This document shows, piece by piece, positions 18,759-27,552 of a stretch of 64,000 nt of DNA (positions are counted from its first letter, which is position 1; every line of letters starts with the position of its first letter). The notes under the pieces are model-generated. The model was given only the letters and a program-made list of their open reading frames with translations. It was not told where the DNA came from and did no database searches. The stretch is taken from assembly GCF_019976975.1 (NCBI RefSeq), contig NZ_AP024630.1, positions 2,356,001-2,420,000 on the forward strand. The letters run 5' to 3'. Source of the DNA: Arthrobacter sp. NtRootA1 (GTDB lineage: Bacteria; Actinomycetota; Actinomycetes; Actinomycetales; Micrococcaceae). Position numbers and translations under genes: made by a program.

Positions 18759-20165
18759 GTGATTCAGCTTCAGAACATCATCAACGGCGAGTCCGTGGAC
18801 GCGGCGGCCAGCCTGCCGTTCTTCGACCCCGCCACGGGCCAGCAAATCGGCACCGCCCCGGACAGTGACGCTGCCGCCGTCGACGCCGCTTGCCAGGCCG
18901 CTGCCACAGCATTCAAGAGCTACAAGCGCACGACGCCGGGGACGCGCCAGTCGCTGCTGTTGCAGTTGGCCGACCTTATCGAGGCGAATGTTGACCGTCT
19001 GCTAGAGGCCGAGGTGGCCTGCACCGGCAAACCCGCCGCACTTACCAAAGAGCTGGAAATCCTGCGTGGCGCCGACCAGTTGCGCTTCTTCGCCGGAGCG
19101 TGCCGGGTGGTTTCCGGCACTGCCCAGACGGAGTACTTGGAAGGTTTTTCGTCCACCATCCGGCGCGAGCCCATCGGTGTGGTGGCCCAGATTACGCCGT
19201 GGAACTACCCGTTCATGATGGCCATCTGGAAGATCGGACCAGCCCTCGCCGCGGGGAACACCTTGGTCCTGAAACCGGCCGACACCACCCCCTGGTCCAC
19301 CGTGGTGCTGGGCGAACTTGCCCAGCAGGTCTACCCGGCCGGCGTAGTTAACATTGTCTGCGGCGGTCGCGAGGCTGGCGCAGCAATGGTGGACCACGAC
19401 ATCCCGGAGATGGTCTCCATCACCGGTTCCACCCGTGCGGGTGCGCAGGTCATGTCCGCTGCGGCCAAGACCCTGAAGGACGTCCACCTGGAGCTTGGAG
19501 GCAAGGCCCCCGCAGTGGTGTTTGCCGACGTCGATATCCAGCGGACCGCTGGCGAAATCGCCCTGGCTGCCTTCTTCAATGCCGGTCAGGACTGCACCGC
19601 GGTGACCCGCGTGCTGGTCCACCAGAACATCCACACGGAGTTCGCGGCGGCCCTGGCAGAGGCCGCCTCCGCTCTGACGGTTGGGGGCGACGAGGCTGAT
19701 CTTGGCCCGCTGAACAGTGCCGCCCAGTTGGAGCGAGTGGAGGGCTTCATGTCCCGCCTGCCCGCCAACGCCCGCGTCCTGTCCGGAGGCAAGCGCACCG
19801 GAACGGGTTTCCACTTTGAGCCGACCGTCATCGACGGCGTGTTCCAAACAGACGAAGTGGTGTGCGACGAAATCTTCGGTCCCGTACTGACGGTCCAGCC
19901 GTTCGCCAGCGAGGACGAAGCGATCGAGCTCGCCAACGGCACCAAGTACGCCCTCGCCTCCAGTGTGTGGTCCGAGAACCACGGCGTGGTGACCCGCGTT
20001 TCCAACGAGCTCGACTTCGGCGCCGTGTGGATCAACTGCCACCAAGTGATCCCGGCTGAAGCACCGCACGGCGGCTTCAAGCACTCGGGCACCGGCAAGG
20101 ACCTCTCCGTCTACGGGCTCGAAGACTACACGCGCATCAAGTCCGTTACCACTTCCCACCGCTAG
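18759..20165 (+). CDS. Aldehyde dehydrogenase, gamma-aminobutyraldehyde dehydrogenase-like
   Basis: A 468-residue NAD(P)-dependent dehydrogenase. Cofactor and active-site motifs are complete: TPWNYPFMMAIWKIGPALAAG, general-base E245 (LELGGKAP) and nucleophile C279 (NAGQDCTAVTR). The GQDCTA form and the end (PHGGFKHSGTGKDLSVYGLE) are characteristic of PatD-type gamma-aminobutyraldehyde dehydrogenases, which act on short omega-amino aldehydes. The GTG start at 18759 follows GGAGCCTCCT, twelve bases after the decarboxylase stop. It would convert the aldehyde made by the upstream enzyme to an acid. Confidence 0.85.
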   Translation: MIQLQNIINGESVDAAASLPFFDPATGQQIGTAPDSDAAAVDAACQAAATAFKSYKRTTPGTRQSLLLQLADLIEANVDRLLEAEVACTGKPAALTKELEILRGADQLRFFAGACRVVSGTAQTEYLEGFSSTIRREPIGVVAQITPWNYPFMMAIWKIGPALAAGNTLVLKPADTTPWSTVVLGELAQQVYPAGVVNIVCGGREAGAAMVDHDIPEMVSITGSTRAGAQVMSAAAKTLKDVHLELGGKAPAVVFADVDIQRTAGEIALAAFFNAGQDCTAVTRVLVHQNIHTEFAAALAEAASALTVGGDEADLGPLNSAAQLERVEGFMSRLPANARVLSGGKRTGTGFHFEPTVIDGVFQTDEVVCDEIFGPVLTVQPFASEDEAIELANGTKYALASSVWSENHGVVTRVSNELDFGAVWINCHQVIPAEAPHGGFKHSGTGKDLSVYGLEDYTRIKSVTTSHR

Positions 20166-20173
20166 AACCTGAC

Positions 20174-21910
20174 ATGAAACTCGACCTCCTCCTGCGGAAC
20201 GCAGACATCATCACCATGGATCCGGCCCGCCCGGTGGCCAGCTCGCTGGGCATCTGGCAGGGACGCATCGTGGGCCTGGACGACGAAGTGGACGGCTTGG
20301 ATGCCGTTCAGGTACTCGATCTTGGCGGCGCCACCGTCACTCCCGGCTTCATCGACGCCCACTGCCACACCACCTGGTTCGGGCTGGGCCTGGCGGAACT
20401 GGACGTCTCCTGTGCTCGCGGTCTGGAGGAACTCTACGAGTTGCTTCGGGGCGCTGTTTCTGAAGCCGGGGCTGACGACGAGGGATGGCTCTTCGCTACC
20501 GGTTTCAGCCAGACACAGCACGGCGGGTCCTTTCCGGACATCGCAGAACTGGACCGCATCACGGGGGAGCGGCCGCTGTTCATGCGCCACAACTCCGGGC
20601 ACATGGCCATTGTCAACACAGCCGCGCTGCGGATGGCAGGTGCCGAGTCGCCGTCGTTCCCGGATCCCGACGGCGGAGCGATCGTCCGCGACGCAGCGGG
20701 ACGTCCCACGGGACTTGTCCAGGAGACGGCCCAGGAACTGATCCAGCAGCTGATCCTGCCGTATTCGTTGTCTGACATTGAGGCCGCCCTTGAACGGGCC
20801 ACGCTGTACTACGCCTCGGAGGGCATCACGAGTTTCACCGAAGCCGGGGTGGGCGGCGGGTGGATCGGTCACAGTCCGGCAGAGCTCGCTGCCTACCAGA
20901 ACGCTGCCGCCAACGGCCGGCTGCACGCGCGGGCTCAGGTGATGCCGGTGCTGGACGTGCTGCATGGCCTTGGCGGTCATTCCTCGGACAGCCCCGGCGC
21001 CGCTCCAGCTGGACTGGATCTTGGTATCGCCAGCGGATTCGGGAACGAGTTCCTGTCCCTGGGACCGGCCAAGGTTTTCCTCGATGGCTCGCTCTTGGGC
21101 GAAACTGCAGCCGTGAGCCACGAGTTCTGCAGTCATGGCCACAAGGACAACCGCGGCAACACGGGCTACTTCCAAGCGGATCCAGCCCAGCTGCGGGAAA
21201 GCATCGAGGCCGCCTACGCCGCCGGGTGGTCCATCGCCGCCCACGCCATCGGCGACCGGGCCGTGGACCTCGCCGTGGACATCATTACGGATTGCCAGGC
21301 TGCGTATGGGCCCCGCCGGGTCCCCAACAGGATCGAGCATGCCTCCATGACACGCCCGGAGCAGCTGGCCAAGCTCGCCGAATCCGGCATCGCGGTGACG
21401 CCGCAGGCCAGTTTCTTCCGCGACGGCGGGGACGGCATGACCGCCTCCCTCGGACCCGACCGCCTGCCATGGGCGTACCGGGCAGCCAGTTTCCTCGAAG
21501 CCGGAGTTGTGGTGGCAGGCAGCTCGGACCGGCCCGTCGCCGATGGGAACGTGCTTCGCGGCATGCAGGCGTTCGTGGACCGCCGGACGGAATCCGGTGC
21601 TGTCTTTGGAAACCCCGCGGAACGCCTCACCCCGCAGCAGGCCCTCGCCGCCTACACGTCCGGAGCCGCAGCAGCCACAGGGTCCCTGGGCGAGAAGGGC
21701 ACCCTGGAACCGGGCAAACTGGCTGACTTTACGGTCCTTTCCGCCTCACCGTTGACGGCACCGGCCATCAGCGAACTGCACGTCCTGGCCACCGCCGTCG
21801 GAGGCCGCTTCACCTACCAATCAACCGACTTCCACGCGGCACTTTCCCTGGAAAGTCCGTTCGCGGCCCCCGTTTCAGCGGGCCGTGTTTCAGCGCCAGA
21901 GAGCTCATAG
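20174..21910 (+). CDS. YtcJ-like metal-dependent amidohydrolase
   Basis: A 578-residue protein of the amidohydrolase-3 family, which includes N-substituted formamide deformylase. The metal ligands H63 and H65 sit in GFIDAHCHTTW. Later motifs include FMRHNSGHMA, SIAAHAIGDRAVDLAVD (metal histidine), IEHASM and AGSSDRPVADGNVLRGM (catalytic Asp). Composite N- and C-terminal beta strands form the usual sandwich. The enzyme hydrolyses an amide, formamide or cyclic amide in the cytoplasm. It begins nine bases after the dehydrogenase stop, in the same operon. Confidence 0.8.
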   Translation: MKLDLLLRNADIITMDPARPVASSLGIWQGRIVGLDDEVDGLDAVQVLDLGGATVTPGFIDAHCHTTWFGLGLAELDVSCARGLEELYELLRGAVSEAGADDEGWLFATGFSQTQHGGSFPDIAELDRITGERPLFMRHNSGHMAIVNTAALRMAGAESPSFPDPDGGAIVRDAAGRPTGLVQETAQELIQQLILPYSLSDIEAALERATLYYASEGITSFTEAGVGGGWIGHSPAELAAYQNAAANGRLHARAQVMPVLDVLHGLGGHSSDSPGAAPAGLDLGIASGFGNEFLSLGPAKVFLDGSLLGETAAVSHEFCSHGHKDNRGNTGYFQADPAQLRESIEAAYAAGWSIAAHAIGDRAVDLAVDIITDCQAAYGPRRVPNRIEHASMTRPEQLAKLAESGIAVTPQASFFRDGGDGMTASLGPDRLPWAYRAASFLEAGVVVAGSSDRPVADGNVLRGMQAFVDRRTESGAVFGNPAERLTPQQALAAYTSGAAAATGSLGEKGTLEPGKLADFTVLSASPLTAPAISELHVLATAVGGRFTYQSTDFHAALSLESPFAAPVSAGRVSAPESS

Positions 21911-21918
21911 GGGAGACC

Positions 21919-23175
21919 ATGACAACAACCACAAGTTTCACCACGCAGGACACCGCGTTCGTCCAGGACTTCCGGACCATGAGCGCCTTCGGTGCCACCG
22001 AGAACGGCGGGGTGGACCGCCAAGCGGCAACGATTCCCGACGGCGAACAGCGCCGCTGGCTCGCAGGCCTCCTGGAGGAGCACGGCTTCACGGTGAAGTT
22101 CGACCACGCCGGCAACCAGTGGGGCCTCTACGAAGCCGTGCCCGGTGCGCCCTTCGTGGTGGTCGGTTCGCACATGGACTCACAGCCGACGGCGGGCCGT
22201 TACGACGGCGCGTATGGCGTCCTCGCGGCTGCCCACGCCGCGTTCCGCCTGGTAGCGCGCTGGGAAGCCGGCGCCACGGCACCCAAGTTCAACCTCGCCA
22301 TCGTCAACTGGTTCAACGAGGAAGGCAGTCGCTTCAAGCCGTCCATGATGGGATCGTCCGTGTACACGGGGAAGCTGGACCTGGAGGATGCGCTTAACAC
22401 CAAGGACGCTGCCGGGATCACTGTCCGTGACGCTCTGGACGCGATCGATTGCCGCGGAACGTTTGAGGGGCCGGAGGCTGCATACTGCGCCGAGATCCAC
22501 ATCGAGCAGGGCCGCAGCATGGAGCGCGAAGGCGTCACCATTGGGCTGGTCAGTTCCAACTGGGCAGCGAACAAATACGAGTTCGTGGTTCACGGCGAGC
22601 AGGCACATACGGGTTCCACTGTGATCGCGGACCGCAAGGACGCCCTGCTCGGGGCATCGATGATGGTAGTTGCGGCACGCGAAATCGCCGACCGCTTTTC
22701 CGGTGTGCTCCACACTTCGGTGGGCCAGCTCAACGTCTACCCGAACTCGCCCGTTGTGGTCCCGTCCCGGGTGAACCTGCTCCTGGACCTGCGCAGCGCC
22801 GATGAAGCGGTCCTGGCCGAGGCCGACGCACTGTTGCACGCCCGCATCACGGAGATTGAACGCTTGGCCAACGTCTCGGTGGAAAAGAACCACTCACACT
22901 CCTGGGCCGTCACGCCTTACCAGCCCGAAGGTGTGGAACTCGCAGCCAAGGTCGCCGCCGATCTGGGGTTGTCCAACAAGGAGGTCATGACCCTCGCCGG
23001 GCACGATTCCACCAACATGAAGGACCTCGTTCCAACGGTCATGTTGTTCGTGCCCAGCGTTGACGGCATCTCCCACAACGAGCACGAATACACCACGGAT
23101 GAGGACATCGTCGCCGGGCTGACCATGCTCACCGAGGTCGTTGCCCGCCTGTGTGACGGGGCGTTGAAGGACTAG
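21919..23175 (+). CDS. M20-family N-carbamoyl amino acid / allantoate amidohydrolase-type hydrolase
   Basis: A 418-residue zinc hydrolase. Metal ligands are H85 (VVGSHMDSQPTAG) and D96 (GRYDGAYGV), followed by NEEGSRFKPSMMGS. The dimerisation domain is recognisable from EIHIEQGRSMEREG through VSSNWAANKYEF to HTGSTV. The last ligand is the histidine in PSVDGISHNEHE. Relatives remove carbamoyl or ureido groups from N-carbamoyl amino acids, allantoate or ureidoglycolate. It is the last gene of the operon, nine bases after the amidohydrolase, and would finish degradation of an amide- or urea-bearing compound with release of ammonia. Confidence 0.8.
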   Translation: MTTTTSFTTQDTAFVQDFRTMSAFGATENGGVDRQAATIPDGEQRRWLAGLLEEHGFTVKFDHAGNQWGLYEAVPGAPFVVVGSHMDSQPTAGRYDGAYGVLAAAHAAFRLVARWEAGATAPKFNLAIVNWFNEEGSRFKPSMMGSSVYTGKLDLEDALNTKDAAGITVRDALDAIDCRGTFEGPEAAYCAEIHIEQGRSMEREGVTIGLVSSNWAANKYEFVVHGEQAHTGSTVIADRKDALLGASMMVVAAREIADRFSGVLHTSVGQLNVYPNSPVVVPSRVNLLLDLRSADEAVLAEADALLHARITEIERLANVSVEKNHSHSWAVTPYQPEGVELAAKVAADLGLSNKEVMTLAGHDSTNMKDLVPTVMLFVPSVDGISHNEHEYTTDEDIVAGLTMLTEVVARLCDGALKD

Positions 23176-23767
23176 CTGCAGAGTCCAGGCAGCTTGGTGA
23201 GATGGTACTGGAAATGCACAAAGGGCAGCCTCCGGGTGTCCTGGAGCTACGGAGCATGACGGCTACTCGAGGTCCTCGTGCCCTGTTCTACGCGATTTTT
23301 CCCCCTGACGGTTGCCACGGACGGAACCACAATCATCTCCTTCTGCTCCTGTACTTTATGCGCCGATAACGGACGATTTGTCGTACTGGCTTGAGCCGGC
23401 TCATCCTCGTGTTGCCTTAGTGCAGTCGCTACTCTGGGATGTCTTTCCCGTAGCGGACAAGCCGGCATGCGGAGTGCTAGAGGATAACGTCACGGATTCT
23501 TGCTCGATCAGGCAATGATGACCTCCAGCCCCGTGCGGTCGCCCGAGTCGGCGAACGGGGCAGCGAAATGGGCAAAAGAAAGCTGTGCACACTGTGCAGA
23601 CCTTGGGCTTCGGATCGGGTCCTATATCGGTCTGACTGGGCCGGATTGGGGACGTTTGCGGGAGTTCTCAGCATTGGCGGGGCTGGAGTCCGGTTCGAGT
23701 CCCCTCGGGCACGGCATAACCCCTCGTCAGAGGCGTTTTGCGTTTAAGTGTGTACAAAGCTTGACGG
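23176..23767. other. Gene-free stretch, possibly decayed
   Basis: No credible gene. A second, weaker member of the degenerate repeat lies at about 23310-23380. A fragment resembling a tRNA T-loop (GGTTCGAGTCC) at about 23691-23701 has no pairing T-stem and is not a tRNA. The stretch lies between the convergent carbamoylase operon and the end of cassette copy A. Confidence 0.45.
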
Positions 23768-23854
23768 TTGAGACCTAGGGTTCCGGGCGCAACAGACAGC
23801 CTGTACCGGGTTGTAGCGGATCAAGCCAATGTAGCGTCCGGATCGTTCAGTCAT
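23768..23854 (-). pseudogene. 5' scrap of a CGNR zinc-finger regulator gene (cassette copy A)
   Basis: The ATG at 23854 overlaps the stop of the hydrolase gene. The next 85 bases align base by base with the start of the intact CGNR gene at 55139. One extra T (ACATTGGC against ACATGGC) shifts the frame, and restoring it exposes a TGA, so the scrap is doubly broken. Similarity ends near 23768. It shows that copy A once extended into the same downstream regulator as copy B. Confidence 0.75.
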
Positions 23855-24822
23855 GCCGAGCAGTTCTCCTTGCTCGACTTGTCGTGCATTAGGTGTCGGG
23901 TGAACCATTGCAGGGCTGCACCGGAGGTCGCTTCGAATTCGCCAAGGTAGGCGTCAAAGTGTCCTCCGGGGAAGACCAGCAGCTCTTTGGGTGGGAGGGC
24001 ACGCTGGTAGGCCTGCAGTGCCAGATCAGTCGGTGTCACCCGGTCGTTGTCCCCCACGATCATCAGAAGAGGTGTCGGTGAGACGCGTTCGATATGGATC
24101 CCAGGCTCGTATGCCCGGGCCGCTCTTGTTGAGCGTACGGTGACGTTGTTCTCCCAGAGCCCGTCAGGGATTGGCTGCAGGTAGAACGATACGGCTTCCG
24201 GGTCCGTGTAGCTGGCAGGGACGGACCCGTCGGAGACCAAGGCAATACGGTGCGGTTCCTCGCCTGCGAGTTGTGCCTGGTCATCGGCCGCGAACGAGGC
24301 CTCCAATGCTGCCCGTTTTTCCGGGGTCACCCGCCGGAGTCCTTGCTGATAGCCGCTGATGGTAGGCACTTGCGAGACGATCGCCTTCAGCCGGGGTTCG
24401 GTTGCGCCGAGGACGAAGGCATGGCCCCCTGCATAGCTTGAGCCCCACAGACCGATCCGTTCCGGATCCGCTTCCGGCCGCGATTCGAGGAAGGTGATGG
24501 CCCTGCGCCAATCCTCGATTTGCCGCCAGGGATTGATGTCCTGACGGGGTATTCCACCGCTTTCCCCGAATCCTCGGTGATCGTGGAAGAGCACAACGAA
24601 ACCGGCGCTGGCAAAGGCTTCAGCATAGGGGAGGGCGCCCTGCTCCTTGACCCCGCCATACCCCATACCCAACGTCAGTGCCGGATACGGGCCATCACCA
24701 GTGGTGGGAATATAAAGGTTGCCCCGAAGCTCAACGTTGCCGTCGGCACGAAAGCCGACCCGTTCGATCGTGTATTTGTCCTCGGTTTTCGACCGAAGAG
24801 TTTGGTCCTGGCCATTGGACAT
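23851..24822 (-). CDS. Alpha/beta hydrolase (intact copy A)
   Basis: A 323-residue serine hydrolase of the COG1073/dienelactone-hydrolase-like group. The nucleophile is S129 in GLWGSSYAGG, the acid lies in GDNDRVTPTD and the histidine in FPGGHFDAY. The oxyanion region is YGGVKEQGALPYAEAF followed by FHDHRGFGESGG. ATG 24822 has AAAGGAGT upstream. An open frame to 25083 exists only because a deleted upstream gene happens to be in phase. It is the intact counterpart of the broken hydrolase at 54199-55119. Probable cytoplasmic esterase, lactonase or C-C hydrolase, substrate unknown. Because the sister copy has a nonsense codon, this is probably the only functional version here. Confidence 0.8.
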   Translation of the reverse strand: MSNGQDQTLRSKTEDKYTIERVGFRADGNVELRGNLYIPTTGDGPYPALTLGMGYGGVKEQGALPYAEAFASAGFVVLFHDHRGFGESGGIPRQDINPWRQIEDWRRAITFLESRPEADPERIGLWGSSYAGGHAFVLGATEPRLKAIVSQVPTISGYQQGLRRVTPEKRAALEASFAADDQAQLAGEEPHRIALVSDGSVPASYTDPEAVSFYLQPIPDGLWENNVTVRSTRAARAYEPGIHIERVSPTPLLMIVGDNDRVTPTDLALQAYQRALPPKELLVFPGGHFDAYLGEFEATSGAALQWFTRHLMHDKSSKENCSA

Positions 24823-24896
24823 GGCTGACTCCTTTGTCATTAGCAGTGCAATTGTTGGATTGGGGAATCTATGTAGGGAGTTTTTAAAAACTAGTT

Positions 24897-25083
24897 CTAA
24901 CGCTTGCGGCTCAGAAGTCCTACTGCTCCGTACCAAACGGACCCTGTGTTCATTCGCAGGGGCCCCGGAAATAAAAGTGATCGCCAAGGGTGAGGAAACT
25001 ATCGCTTCGCCGCTGGCAAGTCGCTGCTCCCTGGCGTCCGGAGCGCCCTCCAGCACCAAGACTTCATAGGACAGAGTCGCCAT
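24897..25083 (-). pseudogene. Internally deleted MBL-fold hydrolase gene (cassette copy A)
   Basis: The first 42 or so codons (SYEVLVLEG, GEAIVSSPLAIT) match the N-terminus of the intact MBL protein at 52016. The sequence then jumps to the last 15 or so codons (WYGAVGLLSR) in another frame, ending with TAG at 24897. About 225 codons, including every metal-binding motif, are missing. Directly downstream comes ATG TCC AAT, the start of the next cassette gene in copy B, but here it leads straight into the second hydrolase. So the first hydrolase and the SnoaL gene have also been deleted. Confidence 0.8.
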
Positions 25084-25087
25084 GCAT

Positions 25088-25165
25088 TGTTGTTCCGTCC
25101 CTATCAGGGGGTCCTAACTCAATGTTGTAAAAGAGCACCTGGGTGATGCCTCCAACACAAGTCTT
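25088..25165 (-). promoter_or_regulatory. Upstream regulatory region shared with cassette copy B
   Basis: Bases CTTGTGT, GAGGCATCACC, TTACAACAT and GACGGAACAACAA occur here on the minus strand. They recur in the same order and spacing before the MBL gene at 51940-52010. Conservation of non-coding sequence between diverged copies suggests a promoter or operator. Confidence 0.5.
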
Positions 25166-25279
25166 CGAGCCTAGTCATATCGCTCCTCAAGAAGACGCCG
25201 CAATCGTACCGATGCTCTGTCTGTAATGTTCGACGGCCCAACGCTGAGGGAATCGGCCTTCCCGCTACGACCACCATCA

Positions 25280-26044
25280 CTACGAGGCCATCAGGCCGCC
25301 GTCGACGAGCAGGATGTGTCCGGTCACAAAATCGGAGGCGCGCGATGACAGGAAAATCACGGGCCCGATCATGTCCTCGACATCACCGATGCGCCCGAGC
25401 GGAGAGAGTCCTTCGAAGAACTTCACCTGGTCCGGTTGATCCGTTAGTGCTTTGATGAACGGTGTGCGCACCAGGGACGGCGCGATAGCGTTGACGCGGA
25501 CGTTCTGCGGCCCCCATTCAACCGCCAGCGACCGCGTCATGTTCACGACAGCACCCTTGGCGGCCTGGTAAGCCAGGTTCGGGTACCACCCGCCAGACAG
25601 CCCCAGCGCCGAGGCAGTATTGACGATCCTGCCACCGCCACCGGTGAACATAATCGCGGCGGCGGCTCGGGCGGCGAGCATCGATCCAGTCATGTTCACC
25701 GCGATCACCAACTGCCAGTCCGCCATGGTGAGCTCAGTGGTCTTCACGCGCCGGTTGACGCCGGCGTTGTTGAAGAGCACGTCGAGTTTGCCGTGCTCGT
25801 CGGCGATCCGAGCGAAACCGTCGGTTACGGATGCCTCGTTCGTGACATCGATAGCGACCGCAGTTGCGCCATGACCGACTTCGGCGGCGGCCGATTCGGC
25901 GGCTTCCTCGTTGGCGTCGGTGATGATGACGGTCGCGCCGACACCGGCATATGCCGCGGCCAACGTTTTGCCGATGCCGCTCCCGCCGCCTGTGACGACG
26001 ACGACGTCGCCGTCAAGGCGGAAGCGATCGGTTGTCTCGTTCAT
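25280..26044 (-). CDS. Short-chain dehydrogenase/reductase
   Basis: A 254-residue classical SDR. The cofactor motif TGGGSGIG is at residues 18-25, with an Asp after beta-2 (VIITDAN) that suggests NAD preference. NNAG is in FNNAGVNR and the catalytic Tyr-Lys in YQAAKGA. The C-terminus (FVTGHILLVDGGLMAS) is typical. ATG 26044 has AAGGAAAT upstream. The next gene upstream (MFS, 26070-27467) is 25 bases away and in the same direction, so they are likely co-transcribed. It oxidises or reduces an alcohol/ketone pair in the same catabolic block. Confidence 0.85.
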   Translation of the reverse strand: MNETTDRFRLDGDVVVVTGGGSGIGKTLAAAYAGVGATVIITDANEEAAESAAAEVGHGATAVAIDVTNEASVTDGFARIADEHGKLDVLFNNAGVNRRVKTTELTMADWQLVIAVNMTGSMLAARAAAAIMFTGGGGRIVNTASALGLSGGWYPNLAYQAAKGAVVNMTRSLAVEWGPQNVRVNAIAPSLVRTPFIKALTDQPDQVKFFEGLSPLGRIGDVEDMIGPVIFLSSRASDFVTGHILLVDGGLMAS

Positions 26045-26069
26045 GGTGTAATTTCCTTATCGACGCGAT

Positions 26070-27467
26070 TTAGTTGAGGGTGTTGTCGGCCAGCGCGCGC
26101 GCCTCCCGGCGACGTGACGCGACCCCGAGCAGGATCATTGCGATCGTTCCTATGAGGAGCGGGAAGCCGATTGCGAAGAAGATCTGCCCGGTGCTCCAGC
26201 CGAAGGTGAGCATGACGCCGCCGACAATGCCGCTGACAATGGTGCCGATGCGACCGAAGCCGTGCATCCACGAAACGCCCGTACCTCGGGCCCTTGTTGG
26301 GTAGACAAGCGCGGCAAGCGCGTTGACGCCCGTGTTCGTCGCTGGGAGGAAGAGTCCCCACGCGAAGGCGGCCACCAAGAGGCCGGACAACCCGAGTGTG
26401 AACGCCGCGACAGCCCAGATTGAGAGGGAACCGAGGCTAAACATGACACCGAGCACTCGGAAACTGCCGAGCTTGCCCATGGCGAAACCGACGAGCAGCG
26501 AGCCGACCGTGCCGCCCCAGCCGTACATTGCGACGATCACCCCCGCGTCAGCGGCGGTCAGCCCGTAGGCTTTGATAATTAGGGGCAAGTAGTTGACGAG
26601 AAGGTAGGTAACCGAAAGTCCAATGAAATAGCAGACCCATAGCAGGATGCTCGAAGCCAGGAACTGCTTGGAGAGCACGACTCGGACGCCGCCCGCCCTT
26701 ACAGGCTCGGTGCGATCGATGCCGAGGTCAATGTTCTCAACGTCAGCGGAAGGCGAAATTGCCTGGAGAGTGCGCTTGACCGTCTCGGGGGAGCGTTCCT
26801 TGAGCGCCAGGAAGGTAAGCGACTCCGGAATCTTCCACGCGAGGACGGGGATGATCGCGAGCGAGAGTATCCCGGCAGTGACCAGGAGCGCCTGCCACCC
26901 GAGGGTCGGAACGATTGCAGCTGCCAAGTAGCCGCACAGGATCACACCGAAGGTGAATCCGGAGAAGGCGATGGTGATGAGAGTGGAACGTCGCGCGGCC
27001 GGCATAAACTCGGCGACCAGAGTGACGATTGTAGGCAGGACGGCGCCGAGGCCCAGGCAGGCCAACAAGCGGGCTGCGCCAACCATCTCAACAGTCTGCG
27101 ATGCGGCACCGAGAAGCGTGAAGACTGTGAACCATGCGGTCCCCACCAAGATGATTGTCCGTCGTCCGAAGCGGTCGGCGAGGGGACCGCCGAGAATCGC
27201 ACCAATGGCCATACCCACTACACCAAAGGTAACCACTGCGGTAATCGCGGGAAGCGGCGTCCCCCAGTTGGCCACAATCTGCGGATAGACGAAACTCCAC
27301 GCCTGGACGTCGATGCCGTCGAGTGTGATCACCAGGAACGCCAGGACAACGATAGCCCAGCGTCTTCTTCCGACGGGTTGCGAGTCGAGGAAGCCCTGAA
27401 TGTTCTTCTTCTCGGAATTTGTATTAGCGGTAGCCACGATCGGCGAGGCTGGATCAGAGGTAGTCAC
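26070..27467 (-). CDS. MFS transporter, aromatic acid:proton symporter (AAHS) type
   Basis: A 465-residue transporter. The AAHS signature follows the first helix (VITLDGIDVQAWSFVYPQI) and the loop GGPLADRFGRRTIILVG is present. Family members import benzoates, hydroxybenzoates and related ring acids. GTG 27467 has AAAGG upstream and is preferred to the in-frame ATGs further out (to 27542). It is flanked by two SDR genes in the same direction. The likely substrate is an aromatic or alicyclic acid. Confidence 0.8.
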   Translation of the reverse strand: MTTSDPASPIVATANTNSEKKNIQGFLDSQPVGRRRWAIVVLAFLVITLDGIDVQAWSFVYPQIVANWGTPLPAITAVVTFGVVGMAIGAILGGPLADRFGRRTIILVGTAWFTVFTLLGAASQTVEMVGAARLLACLGLGAVLPTIVTLVAEFMPAARRSTLITIAFSGFTFGVILCGYLAAAIVPTLGWQALLVTAGILSLAIIPVLAWKIPESLTFLALKERSPETVKRTLQAISPSADVENIDLGIDRTEPVRAGGVRVVLSKQFLASSILLWVCYFIGLSVTYLLVNYLPLIIKAYGLTAADAGVIVAMYGWGGTVGSLLVGFAMGKLGSFRVLGVMFSLGSLSIWAVAAFTLGLSGLLVAAFAWGLFLPATNTGVNALAALVYPTRARGTGVSWMHGFGRIGTIVSGIVGGVMLTFGWSTGQIFFAIGFPLLIGTIAMILLGVASRRREARALADNTLN

Positions 27468-27552
27468 GATCGGCCTTTCTTGGATCAACATTGAACCTGT
27501 AGATGTGTGTGAGGGAACGTCTAACTGGTGGGTGAGGTGCACTGCGGTTCCC

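Noticed and set aside
23680..23720. tRNA-like T-loop (GGTTCGAGTCC)
   Set aside because: The bases beside the loop do not form a 5-bp T-stem, and no acceptor stem, D-arm or anticodon arm fits upstream.
23851..25083. A single 410-residue hydrolase with a novel N-terminal domain
   Set aside because: The N-terminal 87 residues come from the deleted MBL gene read partly out of frame. A proper start with AAAGGAGT lies at 24822.
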